Shown: positions 41,097 through 48,868 of the stretch, piece by piece
How the letters are laid out: every line of letters starts with the position of its first letter
Position numbering within the stretch: position 1 is the first letter of the stretch
DNA from: VRUE01 sp040508545
GTDB lineage: Bacteria > Actinomycetota > Thermoleophilia > Solirubrobacterales > 70-9
NCBI GenBank assembly: GCA_040508545.1
Contig: JBEVMR010000030.1
Span: forward strand, 1-58,167
Length of the DNA: 58,167 bases
Direction of reading: 5' to 3'
Notes under the pieces: generated by a model
Told to the model about the DNA's origin: nothing
What the model saw: only the letters and a program-made list of their open reading frames with translations
The model's database searches: none
Made by a program: the position numbers and the translations under genes

Positions 41097-42257
41097 TTAC
41101 GCCCCCGAGGTGTAGGCGGGTGGTGGCGGGGCGGTTGCCTGAGCGGCCTGCGGGAACCCATCGCCCTGCATCGCTGCCGGCTGCACCGGTGCGGCCCCGC
41201 CGAGCAGCCGTTTGAGCTCCTCCGGAACCGAGGCGCGCTGTTCGGCCAGCGAGCGGGTGATCGTCCCCGCCCGCACCAGCCGCGCCAGGTCGGCGTCCAT
41301 CGTCTGCATGCCGACCGCGCCCGAGGTCTGCACGGCGGCGTAGATCTGGTGCGTCTTGCCCTCGCGGATCAGGTTGCGGATCGCCGGCGTCGGCACCAGC
41401 ACCTCGGTGGCGACGACGCGGCCCGTCCCGTCGGCGGTGGGCAGCAGCTGCTGGGTGACGATGCCCTGCAGCGCGATCGAGAGCTGCGTCCGCACCTGGC
41501 CCTGCTGCTGGGGCGGGAAGACGTCGATAATGCGGTCGACCGTCTGCGCGGTCGACTGGGTGTGCAGGGTGGCGAAGACGAGGTGGCCGGTCTCGGCCGC
41601 GGTCAGGGCGGTGGAGATCGTCTCCAGGTCGCGCATCTCACCGACCAGGATCACGTCGGGGTCCTCGCGCAACGCGGCGCGCAGACCGAGGGCGAAGTCG
41701 GGCGCGTCGGAGCCGACCTCACGCTGGTTGACGATCGAGCGTTTGTGCTGGTGCAGGAACTCGATCGGATCCTCGATCGTCAGGATGTGGTCCTGGTTCT
41801 CGGAGTTGATCACGTCGATCATCGCCGCCAGGGTCGTGCTCTTGCCCGAGCCGGTGGGACCGGTGACGAGGACGAAGCCACGCGGTTTGGCACACAACTC
41901 GCGCAGGATCTGCGGCACTTTGAGCGAGTCGAGGCTGGGGATGTCCTGCGGCACGAGACGGAACGCAGCGCTGACCGAGCCGCGCTGGAAGAAGCAGTTG
42001 ACGCGGAAGCGGGCGACGCCGGGGATTGCGTAGGCGAAGTCGAGCTGCTTGCCGGTCTCGAAGCGTTTGCGCTGGTCGTCGTTGAGGATGCTGTAGACGA
42101 CCTCGCGGGTCTCCTGGCCCGTAAGCACGGGAAAGCCCTCCATCGGCACGATCTTGCCCTTGTCGCGCATGGACGGGGGCGCGCCGGGCGTGAGGTGCAC
42201 GTCGGAGGCACGGCTCTCGACCATGCGGCGGAGAACCTCTGCGAAATCGAAGGCCAT
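41097..42257 (-). CDS. pilT: Pilus retraction ATPase PilT
   Basis: 386 residues. Walker A is GPTGSGKSTTLAAMID, the Asp box is ILTIEDPIEF, the Walker B region is LVGEMRDLETI and the His box is HLVFATLHTQSTAQTVDRIID. The retraction-motor motif AIRNLIREGKTHQIYAAVQT is present, marking true PilT rather than PilU/PilB. The C-terminal 50 residues are Pro/Ala-rich. The ATG at 42257 (MAFDFAEVLRRMVESRASDVHL) is chosen over an upstream start in the repeat region. Repeat copy 4 separates it from pilB. Confidence 0.95.
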   Translation of the reverse strand: MAFDFAEVLRRMVESRASDVHLTPGAPPSMRDKGKIVPMEGFPVLTGQETREVVYSILNDDQRKRFETGKQLDFAYAIPGVARFRVNCFFQRGSVSAAFRLVPQDIPSLDSLKVPQILRELCAKPRGFVLVTGPTGSGKSTTLAAMIDVINSENQDHILTIEDPIEFLHQHKRSIVNQREVGSDAPDFALGLRAALREDPDVILVGEMRDLETISTALTAAETGHLVFATLHTQSTAQTVDRIIDVFPPQQQGQVRTQLSIALQGIVTQQLLPTADGTGRVVATEVLVPTPAIRNLIREGKTHQIYAAVQTSGAVGMQTMDADLARLVRAGTITRSLAEQRASVPEELKRLLGGAAPVQPAAMQGDGFPQAAQATAPPPPAYTSGA

Positions 42258-42318
42258 GACGCCTAGATCGGCCCCAGCGTCGAATTCCTGAAGCCCGGGT
42301 GTCTCCTCCCGCCGCAAA

Positions 42319-42358
42319 GTGAAGCCTTGTGGCCCCTATAGGGGTTAGAACCCTTCAT
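42319..42358. repeat. Dispersed 40-bp palindrome, copy 4
   Basis: TGAAG/CTTCA and CCCC-TATA-GGGG with a decayed inner arm (AGAA for ACAA). On the minus strand its flanks match copies 2 and 3 (CCAG before, TTTGC after). It lies in the pilB-pilT gap, where it could form a hairpin within the message. Confidence 0.8.
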
Positions 42359-42405
42359 CTGGGCCAGCGCGGCGCGCCCGCGCCCGGGTCGGAGCGGCGC
42401 CAGAC

Positions 42406-44208
42406 CTAGGCGCTGACACGGACTACCTCCTCGAGGCTGGTCAGGCCGGCGCGGACCTTGGTCAGGCCGTCCTCGCGCAGGGTCAGCATCCCTTGTTCGC
42501 GGGCGATCGCGGCGATTTCGGCCTCGGGCGCCTGGGCGACGATCATCTCCTTGAGGCTGTCGCTCAGCGCCATCACCGAGTAGATCCCGACCCGGCCGCG
42601 GTAGCCGCTCTGATTGCACCGCGAGCAGCCGACCGGCTCGTAGCCCTCGACCTCCCCCCCAACCCTGAGGTCGGCTTCGGCAAGCGCCTGCGGCGGGACG
42701 ATCGCCCGCCGCTTGCAGTGGCTGCAGAGCTTGCGTGCCAGCCGCTGGGCGACCACGCAGTCGACGGCTGAGGCGATCAGGAAGGCCTCGATCCCCATCT
42801 TGGTCAGGCGGGTGATCGCGCCGGGGGCATCGTTGGTATGCAGCGTGGTCAACATCATGTGGCCGGTCAGCGCCGCCTCGATCGCGATCCGGGCGGTCTC
42901 GCCGTCGCGGATCTCGCCGACCATCACGATGTCTGGGTCGGCACGCAGGATCGAGCGCAGGCCGGTGGCGAAGTCGAGCCCCGCCTTGCGGTTGACGTTG
43001 ATCTGGTTGACGCCCCCCAGCCGGTACTCGACCGGGTCCTCGATCGTGATGATGTTCTTCTCGACTTCGTTCAGCTCCTGCAGCGCCGCGTAGAGGGTCG
43101 TGCTCTTGCCCGAGCCGGTCGGACCGGTGACGAGCACCGCGCCGTAGGACTGTTTGAAGGCGTGCTCGAAGCGCTCCCGCCCGCCGCCGTCCATGCCGAG
43201 CTCGTCGAGCGAGCGCTGCGCGTTCTCCTTGTCGAGGATGCGGATCGTCGCCCCCTCCCCACGCTGCGTCGGCAGGGTGGTGATACGCAGGTCGACCCGG
43301 CGCTCCTCGACCGTGACGCTGACGCGGCCGTCCTGCGGCACCCGCTTCTCGGCGATGTTGAGGTCGCTCATGATCTTCACCCGCGAGACGACCGCGTTGA
43401 TCATCCGCTTGGGCACGTGCGCCGCCTCGCGCAGCACGCCGTCGATCCGGAAGCGGACCCGCATCTCGTCCTCGCCGGGCTCGAAGTGGACGTCGGAGGC
43501 GCCCTCGCCCACCGCCTGGCCGAGGATGCTGTAGACGAGCTTGATCACCGGCGCGTCCTCGGCGCTGACTTCCATGTCTGCGACCTCGGCCAGCTCGCCC
43601 TCTTCGGCCTCCGCCTCGCCTTCGGTGACCGCCTCGCTGACGGCGCTCTGCAGCGTGTTGAGGCGGCCGATCAGCGCCTCGATGTCTTCCTCGGCGGCGA
43701 CCGCGACGCGACAGTCGAGCGCCGTCGCGATCTGGATGTCGTCGACGGCAAGGACGTTGGTCGGGTCCGCCATCGCCACCAGCAGCGTCTCTTTGTCGAC
43801 GAAGCCGACGGGCAGGGCCCGGTAGCGGCGCGCCGTGTTGACCGAGATCAGGTTGGCCGCCGCCATGTCCACCTGGTAGGTGGAGAGGTCGACGTGGTCG
43901 AGGCCGTAGTGCTCGGCGACCGCGCGGGAGAGCTGGTCGGCGGTGATCGCGCCCTGCTCGATCAGCAGCCGCTCCGGCGGACGGCCGGCGGTGCGCGCCG
44001 CCTCGATCGCCGTCCGCGCGACGTCGTCGCCGACGTAGCCGAGGTCGACGAGGACGTCGGTGACGAAGCCGCTGGAGCGACCCCTCACCTGGGGCGGCGT
44101 CAGGCCGAGCGTGCCCCCGGCCGCTGGATCGAGGGCGGGCGCAGTCGAGTCACCGGAATCAGGGACCGGCCGCAGGTGGCTCGGGAAGTCCCGTGAGTCC
44201 ATGCTCAT
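42406..44208 (-). CDS. pilB: Pilus extension ATPase PilB/GspE
   Basis: 600 residues. N-terminal MshEN/GSPII_E domain (residues 40-200), then the motor domain with Walker A GPTGSGKSTTLYAALQ, Asp box IITIEDPVEYRL, Walker B IVMVGEIRDGETA and a tetra-Cys zinc site (CSHCKRR and CSRCNQSGYRGRVGIY). MshEN domains often bind c-di-GMP, which would parallel the pilA riboswitch, but the nucleotide-binding residues were not verified here. It starts 4 bp after the thioredoxin-like gene. Confidence 0.94.
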   Translation of the reverse strand: MSMDSRDFPSHLRPVPDSGDSTAPALDPAAGGTLGLTPPQVRGRSSGFVTDVLVDLGYVGDDVARTAIEAARTAGRPPERLLIEQGAITADQLSRAVAEHYGLDHVDLSTYQVDMAAANLISVNTARRYRALPVGFVDKETLLVAMADPTNVLAVDDIQIATALDCRVAVAAEEDIEALIGRLNTLQSAVSEAVTEGEAEAEEGELAEVADMEVSAEDAPVIKLVYSILGQAVGEGASDVHFEPGEDEMRVRFRIDGVLREAAHVPKRMINAVVSRVKIMSDLNIAEKRVPQDGRVSVTVEERRVDLRITTLPTQRGEGATIRILDKENAQRSLDELGMDGGGRERFEHAFKQSYGAVLVTGPTGSGKSTTLYAALQELNEVEKNIITIEDPVEYRLGGVNQINVNRKAGLDFATGLRSILRADPDIVMVGEIRDGETARIAIEAALTGHMMLTTLHTNDAPGAITRLTKMGIEAFLIASAVDCVVAQRLARKLCSHCKRRAIVPPQALAEADLRVGGEVEGYEPVGCSRCNQSGYRGRVGIYSVMALSDSLKEMIVAQAPEAEIAAIAREQGMLTLREDGLTKVRAGLTSLEEVVRVSA

Positions 44209-44212
44209 TACC

Positions 44213-44842
44213 TCACGGGTGGTAGTCGAGCGTCTTGCCCTCGTAGCCGGCGTCGATCACGGCCTGGGCGACGCTCTGCGGGCTCTGGAACCCGTAGCTG
44301 ACCGAGGCGGTAGGCACCGTCTTCTTCAGGTTCTTGGGCCGAACCACGACCAGGGCCGGCACGCGGTCGACGCCGACGCCCTCGGCGATCGCGGCGTAGC
44401 GGGAGATCTTGGCGGCGGGGACGACGAAGACGGCGACGTCGCGGAAGCCAGCCAGGCTGGCGGTGGAGATCGCCACCAGGCGATCGTCGATGCCACCATC
44501 GCGGACGAAGAGCAGGACGAGGGTCTGGTTGGCCTTCCAAGCGTCGAGCACCCGGGCCGGAAGCGGCGGAGCGGTCGCGGCCGTCCCGTTGGCTGCCGAC
44601 AGCGTCGAGGAGAGTGAATCACCAGCCGCTTCGACCGCGCCTTCGACGGCTTCGCCGGGCGTGGCGCCGGTTGCGGTCCCGCTCGCTTCCGTGCCCGCGA
44701 CGCTCACCGTGGCTTCGGTGGCGCCCGCCGATTCTTCTTCGCCCCCGCCACTCGAAGACATGAAGAAGAGGGCTGCGCCAACGAGCAGCACGCCGACCAC
44801 GGCGAGCTGCGCGAGCGGGTTGCTGTTGAGCTGCTCCCTCAT
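44213..44842 (-). CDS. Membrane-anchored thioredoxin-fold protein of the pil operon
   Basis: 209 residues. An N-terminal membrane helix (AQLAVVGVLLVGAALFFM, residues 10-27), a Ser/Gly/Glu-rich linker, then a thioredoxin-like domain (residues 100-205: LDAWKANQTLVLLFVRDGGIDDRL, GVGVDRVPALVVVRP with the cis-Pro) that lacks the CxxC pair. So it is not a redox enzyme; a structural or sensing role at the pilus base is inferred. The ATG at 44842 was chosen over an upstream one because the anchor then sits near the N-terminus. First gene of the pilB-T-C operon. Confidence 0.65.
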   Translation of the reverse strand: MREQLNSNPLAQLAVVGVLLVGAALFFMSSSGGGEEESAGATEATVSVAGTEASGTATGATPGEAVEGAVEAAGDSLSSTLSAANGTAATAPPLPARVLDAWKANQTLVLLFVRDGGIDDRLVAISTASLAGFRDVAVFVVPAAKISRYAAIAEGVGVDRVPALVVVRPKNLKKTVPTASVSYGFQSPQSVAQAVIDAGYEGKTLDYHP

Positions 44843-45002
44843 ACGTTCGCTTACTAGCTCGACAGCATGGGCCGACAGCTTGAGCCCTCGCACGTTCTCG
44901 CCCGGGCGATCGTGCCCAACGCCATCCTGAAGACTCAGCCAGTTTCCAAAAAGGATCGCGAAGTGACACAATTGCCACGAACTGACGGGAGGTCAATTCA
45001 GC

Positions 45003-45857
45003 GTGAGCAAAGGGAAGATGAGGGCGGGCGCCCAGCTGCTTCTGATGGCAGCAGATCCAGTCAAACGCCGGATCCTGCAGGAGATGATCGAGCATCCGCT
45101 CGACGCCGGCCCCGGCCACGAGTACCGGGTCACGTCCAGCGGCAGGGAAGCGCTCTTCGTCGGCTTCGCGGTCGAGCGCTGGCTGCAGAGCGCCCCGCAT
45201 GGGCCGCTGCCGTTCGAGAGTCGCGAAGCAGAGCAGGCCGTCGCCACCCTGGCCGAGGGGTGGTCGACGACCGTGATGCACGCGCTCGCCCGCGAACCGC
45301 TCAGCTTCGACGAGCTGCACGCCCTCGTCGAGGGGCTCGGCCGCTCGCCACTCGAGCGGCGCCTCGTCGCGATGCAGGAGGCGGGGCAGATCGTGGAGCA
45401 CGCCGGCGCCGATGGGCCCATCTACGCGATCACCGACTGGCTGCGCGCCGGCATCGCCCCGCTCATCGCCTCGGCCCGCCTCGAGCGGCGCCACCCGATG
45501 GAGGGGATGACGCCGATCGACGCCCTCGACGTCGACGCCGGCTTCCGTTGCAGTCTCTCCCTGGTCGAGCTGCCGCGGCAGCTCTCCGGCGCCTGCCGGC
45601 TGGGGCTCAACCTCGAGGACGACGAGAGCGGCCGGCTGACTGGCGTGATCGCCCGGATCGAGCAGGGACGCGTCGTCTCCTGCGAAGCGGGCATCGACGG
45701 CAGCGCCGATGCCTGGGCGGCCGGGTCCGCGGGCGACTGGCTCGACACGGTGATCAAGCCCGACGTGAACCTGGTCCGCACCGGCGGCGACAGGTGGCTG
45801 GCCGCCGCCCTGGTCGCTGGGCTGCACAAGACCCTGTTCGGCATCCCGGTCACCTGA
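45003..45857 (+). CDS. Winged-helix/SCP2-like regulator, paralogue 1
   Basis: 284 residues, in three parts. The first wing region (AADPVKRRILQEMIEHPL...YRVTSSGREALFVGFAVERWL) has lost most of its helix-turn-helix. A second HxlR-like winged helix is intact (EGWSTTVMHALAREPLSFDELHALVEGLGRSPLERRLVAMQEAGQI). A C-terminal SCP2-like ligand-binding region is RLTGVIARIEQGRVVSCEAGIDGSADAWAAGSAGDWLDTVIKPDVNLVRTGGDRWLAAALVAGLHKTLFG. The GTG at 45003 follows GGGAGG. It may regulate genes in response to a lipophilic ligand. Divergent from the pil operon, 4 bp before paralogue 2. Confidence 0.7.
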   Translation: MSKGKMRAGAQLLLMAADPVKRRILQEMIEHPLDAGPGHEYRVTSSGREALFVGFAVERWLQSAPHGPLPFESREAEQAVATLAEGWSTTVMHALAREPLSFDELHALVEGLGRSPLERRLVAMQEAGQIVEHAGADGPIYAITDWLRAGIAPLIASARLERRHPMEGMTPIDALDVDAGFRCSLSLVELPRQLSGACRLGLNLEDDESGRLTGVIARIEQGRVVSCEAGIDGSADAWAAGSAGDWLDTVIKPDVNLVRTGGDRWLAAALVAGLHKTLFGIPVT

Positions 45858-45861
45858 ATCG

Positions 45862-46872
45862 TTGACCGGCGCACCTGAAAGCGGCACCGGGGAGGGTGCC
45901 TTCAGGGCGCGAGCGGGCGCGCTGACTCTCCTCTACCTCGCGATCCCGATGCAGCGCCGCCTGCTGCTGGCGATGCTGGCAGAGGCGGCGACGGGAGCTG
46001 ACGTCCTGGGCAACGCCGACATGCCCGATCCCGAGGATCCGGTGCCGCTCGAGATCATCGTCGACCCCTACCTGGTCGAGCCGGCCGACCCAGAGCTGGA
46101 CCCCGAGGCGATCGACGAGGACACGATGCTGCAGCCCTCACGGGCCGGGCGGGATCTGATCTTCGTCAGCGAAGCGCTCGAACGCTGGCTGGGCCAGTGC
46201 CCCGAGGGCCCACTGGAGCTCGGCCCAGACGCCGCGCCGGCGCTCTCGGCCCTCCTCAACGGCTGGTCGTCGAGCGTCGTCCATGCGCTCGCGGCGAAGC
46301 CGTCGACGATTGCGGAGATAACCGAGGAGGTCGGCGTCCTCGACCGCGAGGCGATCGAGGAACGGATCGAGGAGATGCTCGGCGCCGGTCTCGTCGTCTC
46401 GCTCGGAGAGGAGGGCGACGGGGAGCGCTTCGGCGCCACCGAGTGGCTGCGGAGGGCGATCGCTCCGCTGGCGGCCGGGGCGCGCCAGGAGCTGCGCCAT
46501 CCGCTCGACGACACGGCGCCGATCGCGGCGCTCGACGTCCAGGCCGCCTTCCTGCTCACCCTGCCCCTGCTCGAGCTGCCACGGGAGCTCTCGGGAACCT
46601 GCACGCTGGCGGTCGAGCTGGAGGAGGGCGTCGCCGGCAGCCCCACCGGAGTCGAAGCCGTCGTCGAGAAAGGCCGGCTTCTCTCCTGCGAGGTCCACCT
46701 CGACGGGGATGCCGAGGCCTGGGCCGCAGCCCCGGCCTCCGCCTGGCTCGCCGCGGTGATCGAGCTGGATACGGAAATGGTCCGGGTCGGTGGTGACAGC
46801 CGCCTCTCGGCGGGGCTCCTCGACGAGCTGCACCGCACCCTTTTCGGCAACGGCTCTCGAGCTCCCGAATAG
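45862..46872 (+). CDS. Winged-helix/SCP2-like regulator, paralogue 2
   Basis: 336 residues, same architecture as its neighbour. The first HTH is disrupted by an acidic insertion (DPEDPVPLEIIVDPYLVEPADPELDP), the second winged helix is intact (NGWSSSVVHALAAKPSTIAEITEEVGVLDREAIEERIEEMLGAGL), and the SCP2-like domain is at residues 220-330. The TTG start is chosen because it is 4 bp after paralogue 1 and aligns with the N-terminus of paralogue 3. Co-transcribed with paralogue 1; candidate operator sites lie 57-102 bp after its stop. Confidence 0.68.
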   Translation: MTGAPESGTGEGAFRARAGALTLLYLAIPMQRRLLLAMLAEAATGADVLGNADMPDPEDPVPLEIIVDPYLVEPADPELDPEAIDEDTMLQPSRAGRDLIFVSEALERWLGQCPEGPLELGPDAAPALSALLNGWSSSVVHALAAKPSTIAEITEEVGVLDREAIEERIEEMLGAGLVVSLGEEGDGERFGATEWLRRAIAPLAAGARQELRHPLDDTAPIAALDVQAAFLLTLPLLELPRELSGTCTLAVELEEGVAGSPTGVEAVVEKGRLLSCEVHLDGDAEAWAAAPASAWLAAVIELDTEMVRVGGDSRLSAGLLDELHRTLFGNGSRAPE

Positions 46873-46928
46873 CTCGATCGACCGAAGTGGAACGGCGGCC
46901 AAATGGCCATGCAGGGTTGACTCAGAGG

Positions 46929-46954
46929 ATTCGATCGGAGAAGATGGATCGAAT
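46929..46954. promoter_or_regulatory. Inverted repeat upstream of the secreted protein gene (site 1)
   Basis: Perfect ATTCGATC-N10-GATCGAAT, abutting site 2. Position at about -65 relative to the likely transcription start. Confidence 0.5.
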
Positions 46955-46974
46955 TGATCTTCCTGTAAGATCAA
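46954..46974. promoter_or_regulatory. Inverted repeat upstream of the secreted protein gene (site 2)
   Basis: Perfect TTGATCTT-N5-AAGATCAA, the same N5 geometry as the HxlR operators. It overlaps a possible -35 (TTGATC, 46954-46959) with -10 TACTAT (46979-46984) 19 bp on. The adjacent winged-helix regulators are the obvious binding candidates. Confidence 0.55.
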
Positions 46975-47002
46975 AAACTACTATGTTTATGGGAGGCAAT
47001 AT

Positions 47003-47827
47003 ATGACCCAGTCGAGAACCTTTGCCAGGTTGCTCGTCGTCCTTGGGGCGGCGGTCGCGGCTATGGCTCTTCTCTCGCCTGTCGCTTCAGCGGCGGAACC
47101 GAAACCCGGCTACACGCAGTTCAAAGGCTGCCCGAGCAAAGCGGAAGTGCCCATAGCGGCCTTCTGCCAGCGGGTCAACATCAAATCTGGGCACTTCCAG
47201 ATGGGCAGCAAGACGGTCCCGATCGAAAAACCGATGAACCTCATCGGTGGGGCTGATGAATTCGGCAACTTCGTCGGCGGTGTCTTCCCGCCGGTCCCGC
47301 AGAAAGTTCCCGGTGGGGTCGTCGGTCTGACCGGGCTCACCTGGCTGCTGGAACTCTTCGGCAGTGAAGCGCTGACCCTCTACGCGACGACGGAGATCGC
47401 CGGAATTCCCGGAAACATCTTCACGGAACCGAAGAAACTGCCGATCAAAGTCCACCTGACCAACCCGTCGGGGCTTCTGGGCAACAATTGCTACGTCGGA
47501 TCGGTTACGAACCCGATCGTGCTGAACCTCCAATTTGGCACGACCAGCCCACCGCCGCCTAACAAACCGATTACCGGCGTAAATCCGGAAATTACGTTTG
47601 ATGGCGAAACGAACATCATCCATTTCAAAGGCGGTCAGCTGGTGGACAACGCGTTCGCCGCACCAGGTGCGAGCGGTTGCGTGCTGACGCTGTTCGGCTT
47701 CATCCCGATCAGCATCAACGGCTTGGTGAATAGCCAATCCGGTCTGCCCTCTGCTGCTGGTAAAAACGAGACGAGACAGAACGTCGACGTCGAACTGACG
47801 CAGACCGAAACGGTCTACGGTCCGTAG
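47003..47827 (+). CDS. Secreted protein of unknown function
   Basis: 274 residues with a clear signal peptide (RTFARLLVVLGAAVAAMALLSPVASA, cleavage after about residue 30). The mature part is beta-rich with four Cys and no recognised domain. Codons prefer AAA for Lys, unlike the high-GC neighbours, and the GC content is lower. A good GGGAGG Shine-Dalgarno precedes the ATG, and a strong terminator follows. It has its own promoter overlapped by an inverted repeat, so expression looks regulated and high. Confidence 0.8.
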   Translation: MTQSRTFARLLVVLGAAVAAMALLSPVASAAEPKPGYTQFKGCPSKAEVPIAAFCQRVNIKSGHFQMGSKTVPIEKPMNLIGGADEFGNFVGGVFPPVPQKVPGGVVGLTGLTWLLELFGSEALTLYATTEIAGIPGNIFTEPKKLPIKVHLTNPSGLLGNNCYVGSVTNPIVLNLQFGTTSPPPPNKPITGVNPEITFDGETNIIHFKGGQLVDNAFAAPGASGCVLTLFGFIPISINGLVNSQSGLPSAAGKNETRQNVDVELTQTETVYGP

Positions 47828-47848
47828 TAACTAGCAGTACTCCGATCG

Positions 47849-47880
47849 AGAAAGGGCCGGGCTCAGTCCCGGCCCTTTCT
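47849..47880. terminator. Bidirectional terminator between the secreted protein and YihY genes
   Basis: Stem AGAAAGGGCCGGG / CCCGGCCCTTTCT, 13 bp perfect, loop CTCAGT, with T- and A-runs at the ends so it serves both convergent genes. It closely resembles the pilA terminator. Confidence 0.85.
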
Positions 47881-48718
47881 ACGTGTAGGGGAGTTCGCCC
47901 GTGTCGTGCAGCTCGTGGCGCAGCGAGTTGATCACCGCGCCGGCCAGCAGCGCCAGGCTGAGCAGGTAGAACCAGAGCAGGGCGATGAGGACGAAGCCGA
48001 CCGTCGAGCCGAAGCGGGAGAGGCTCGAGACGTTGGAGAGGTAGAAGGGAAAGGCCCAGTTGGCGAGGCCGGCGGCGACCGTGACGAAGACCGCCCCGGG
48101 CCAGACGTCGCGCCAGGGCATGTGGCCTTTCGGCACCGCCCAGTAGATCACGCAGCAGATCACGAAGACGATCGCGACGGCAAGGCCCAGCAGCAGCGCC
48201 GTGTCGATCGCCTTGATGTCGGAGAGCCCGAGCGGCAGCCGGTCGGTGCTCGAGACCAGCGTCGCCTCGATCGCCGGCAGCAGGATGCTGGCGGCGATCA
48301 AGAGCAGCACCACGCCCAGCATCGCGAAGGAGAAGCGCTTCTGCTCGACCCAGCCGCGGTTCGGGACGTGGTAGATCCGGCCGAAGGCCGTGTCCATCGC
48401 CCCCCAGAAGGAAGCGCCGATCCAGAGTGAGCCGAGGAAGGCGGCGATCCCGATCGTGGTCGAGTTGCCCTCGATCCTCGCCAGTACGTCGGTCAGCGTC
48501 TGCTGCTCTGCATTGGGAAAGAGCCGCTGCAGGTCGTCGAGCACGCCCGCCTCGACCCCCTGGATCTTCAGCACCTGGCCGAAGACGAAGAGGACGAGCA
48601 GGGCGAAGGGAAAGACGGCGAGCATCAGGTTGTAGGCGACCATCGCCGAGAGGCCGGTGACGTTCTCGCGATACGCGCGCTGCCAGAAGGCGCGCAGCCA
48701 GGGGCGGGGATTTCTCAT
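47879..48718 (-). CDS. YihY/BrkB-family inner membrane protein
   Basis: 279-residue integral membrane protein of the YihY (formerly RNase BN) family, with six hydrophobic helices. The signature region is YRENVTGLSAMVAYNLMLAVFPFALLVLFVFG, plus FWGAMDTAFGRIYHVPNRGWVEQKRF and a final LLWFYLLSLALLAGAVINSLRH helix. Molecular role not established; transport or envelope lipid handling has been suggested for relatives. The ATG at 48718 is preferred to a TTG at 48730. Divergent from rpoD. Confidence 0.88.
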   Translation of the reverse strand: MRNPRPWLRAFWQRAYRENVTGLSAMVAYNLMLAVFPFALLVLFVFGQVLKIQGVEAGVLDDLQRLFPNAEQQTLTDVLARIEGNSTTIGIAAFLGSLWIGASFWGAMDTAFGRIYHVPNRGWVEQKRFSFAMLGVVLLLIAASILLPAIEATLVSSTDRLPLGLSDIKAIDTALLLGLAVAIVFVICCVIYWAVPKGHMPWRDVWPGAVFVTVAAGLANWAFPFYLSNVSSLSRFGSTVGFVLIALLWFYLLSLALLAGAVINSLRHELHDTGELPYT

Positions 48719-48738
48719 TGGACCGGGCAAGGCGTGCC

Positions 48739-48767
48739 TTGACTTCAGAAACTGAAGCGCCTAAGAT
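48739..48767 (+). promoter_or_regulatory. rpoD promoter
   Basis: -35 TTGACT (48739-48744), exactly 17 bp, -10 TAAGAT (48762-48767). The spacer contains a perfect CTTCAG-AAA-CTGAAG inverted repeat (48743-48757), a possible operator. Confidence 0.75.
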
Positions 48768-48815
48768 GCGAACAGACGTTTGAGGCTTTTCAGGCGTTTC
48801 AGGCCTTCCTACTTC

Positions 48816-48842
48816 GCGGACCGTGTCGCTGGTCCGCTTTTT
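48816..48842 (+). terminator. Terminator-like hairpin in the rpoD leader
   Basis: GCGGACC-N8-GGTCCGC followed by TTTTT. It lies about 42 nt after the predicted transcription start and 27 nt before the rpoD ATG, so it would act as an attenuator or end a short RNA of about 69 nt. Confidence 0.7.
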
Positions 48843-48868
48843 AACGCAGAAAGACGGGTGCAGAATAG

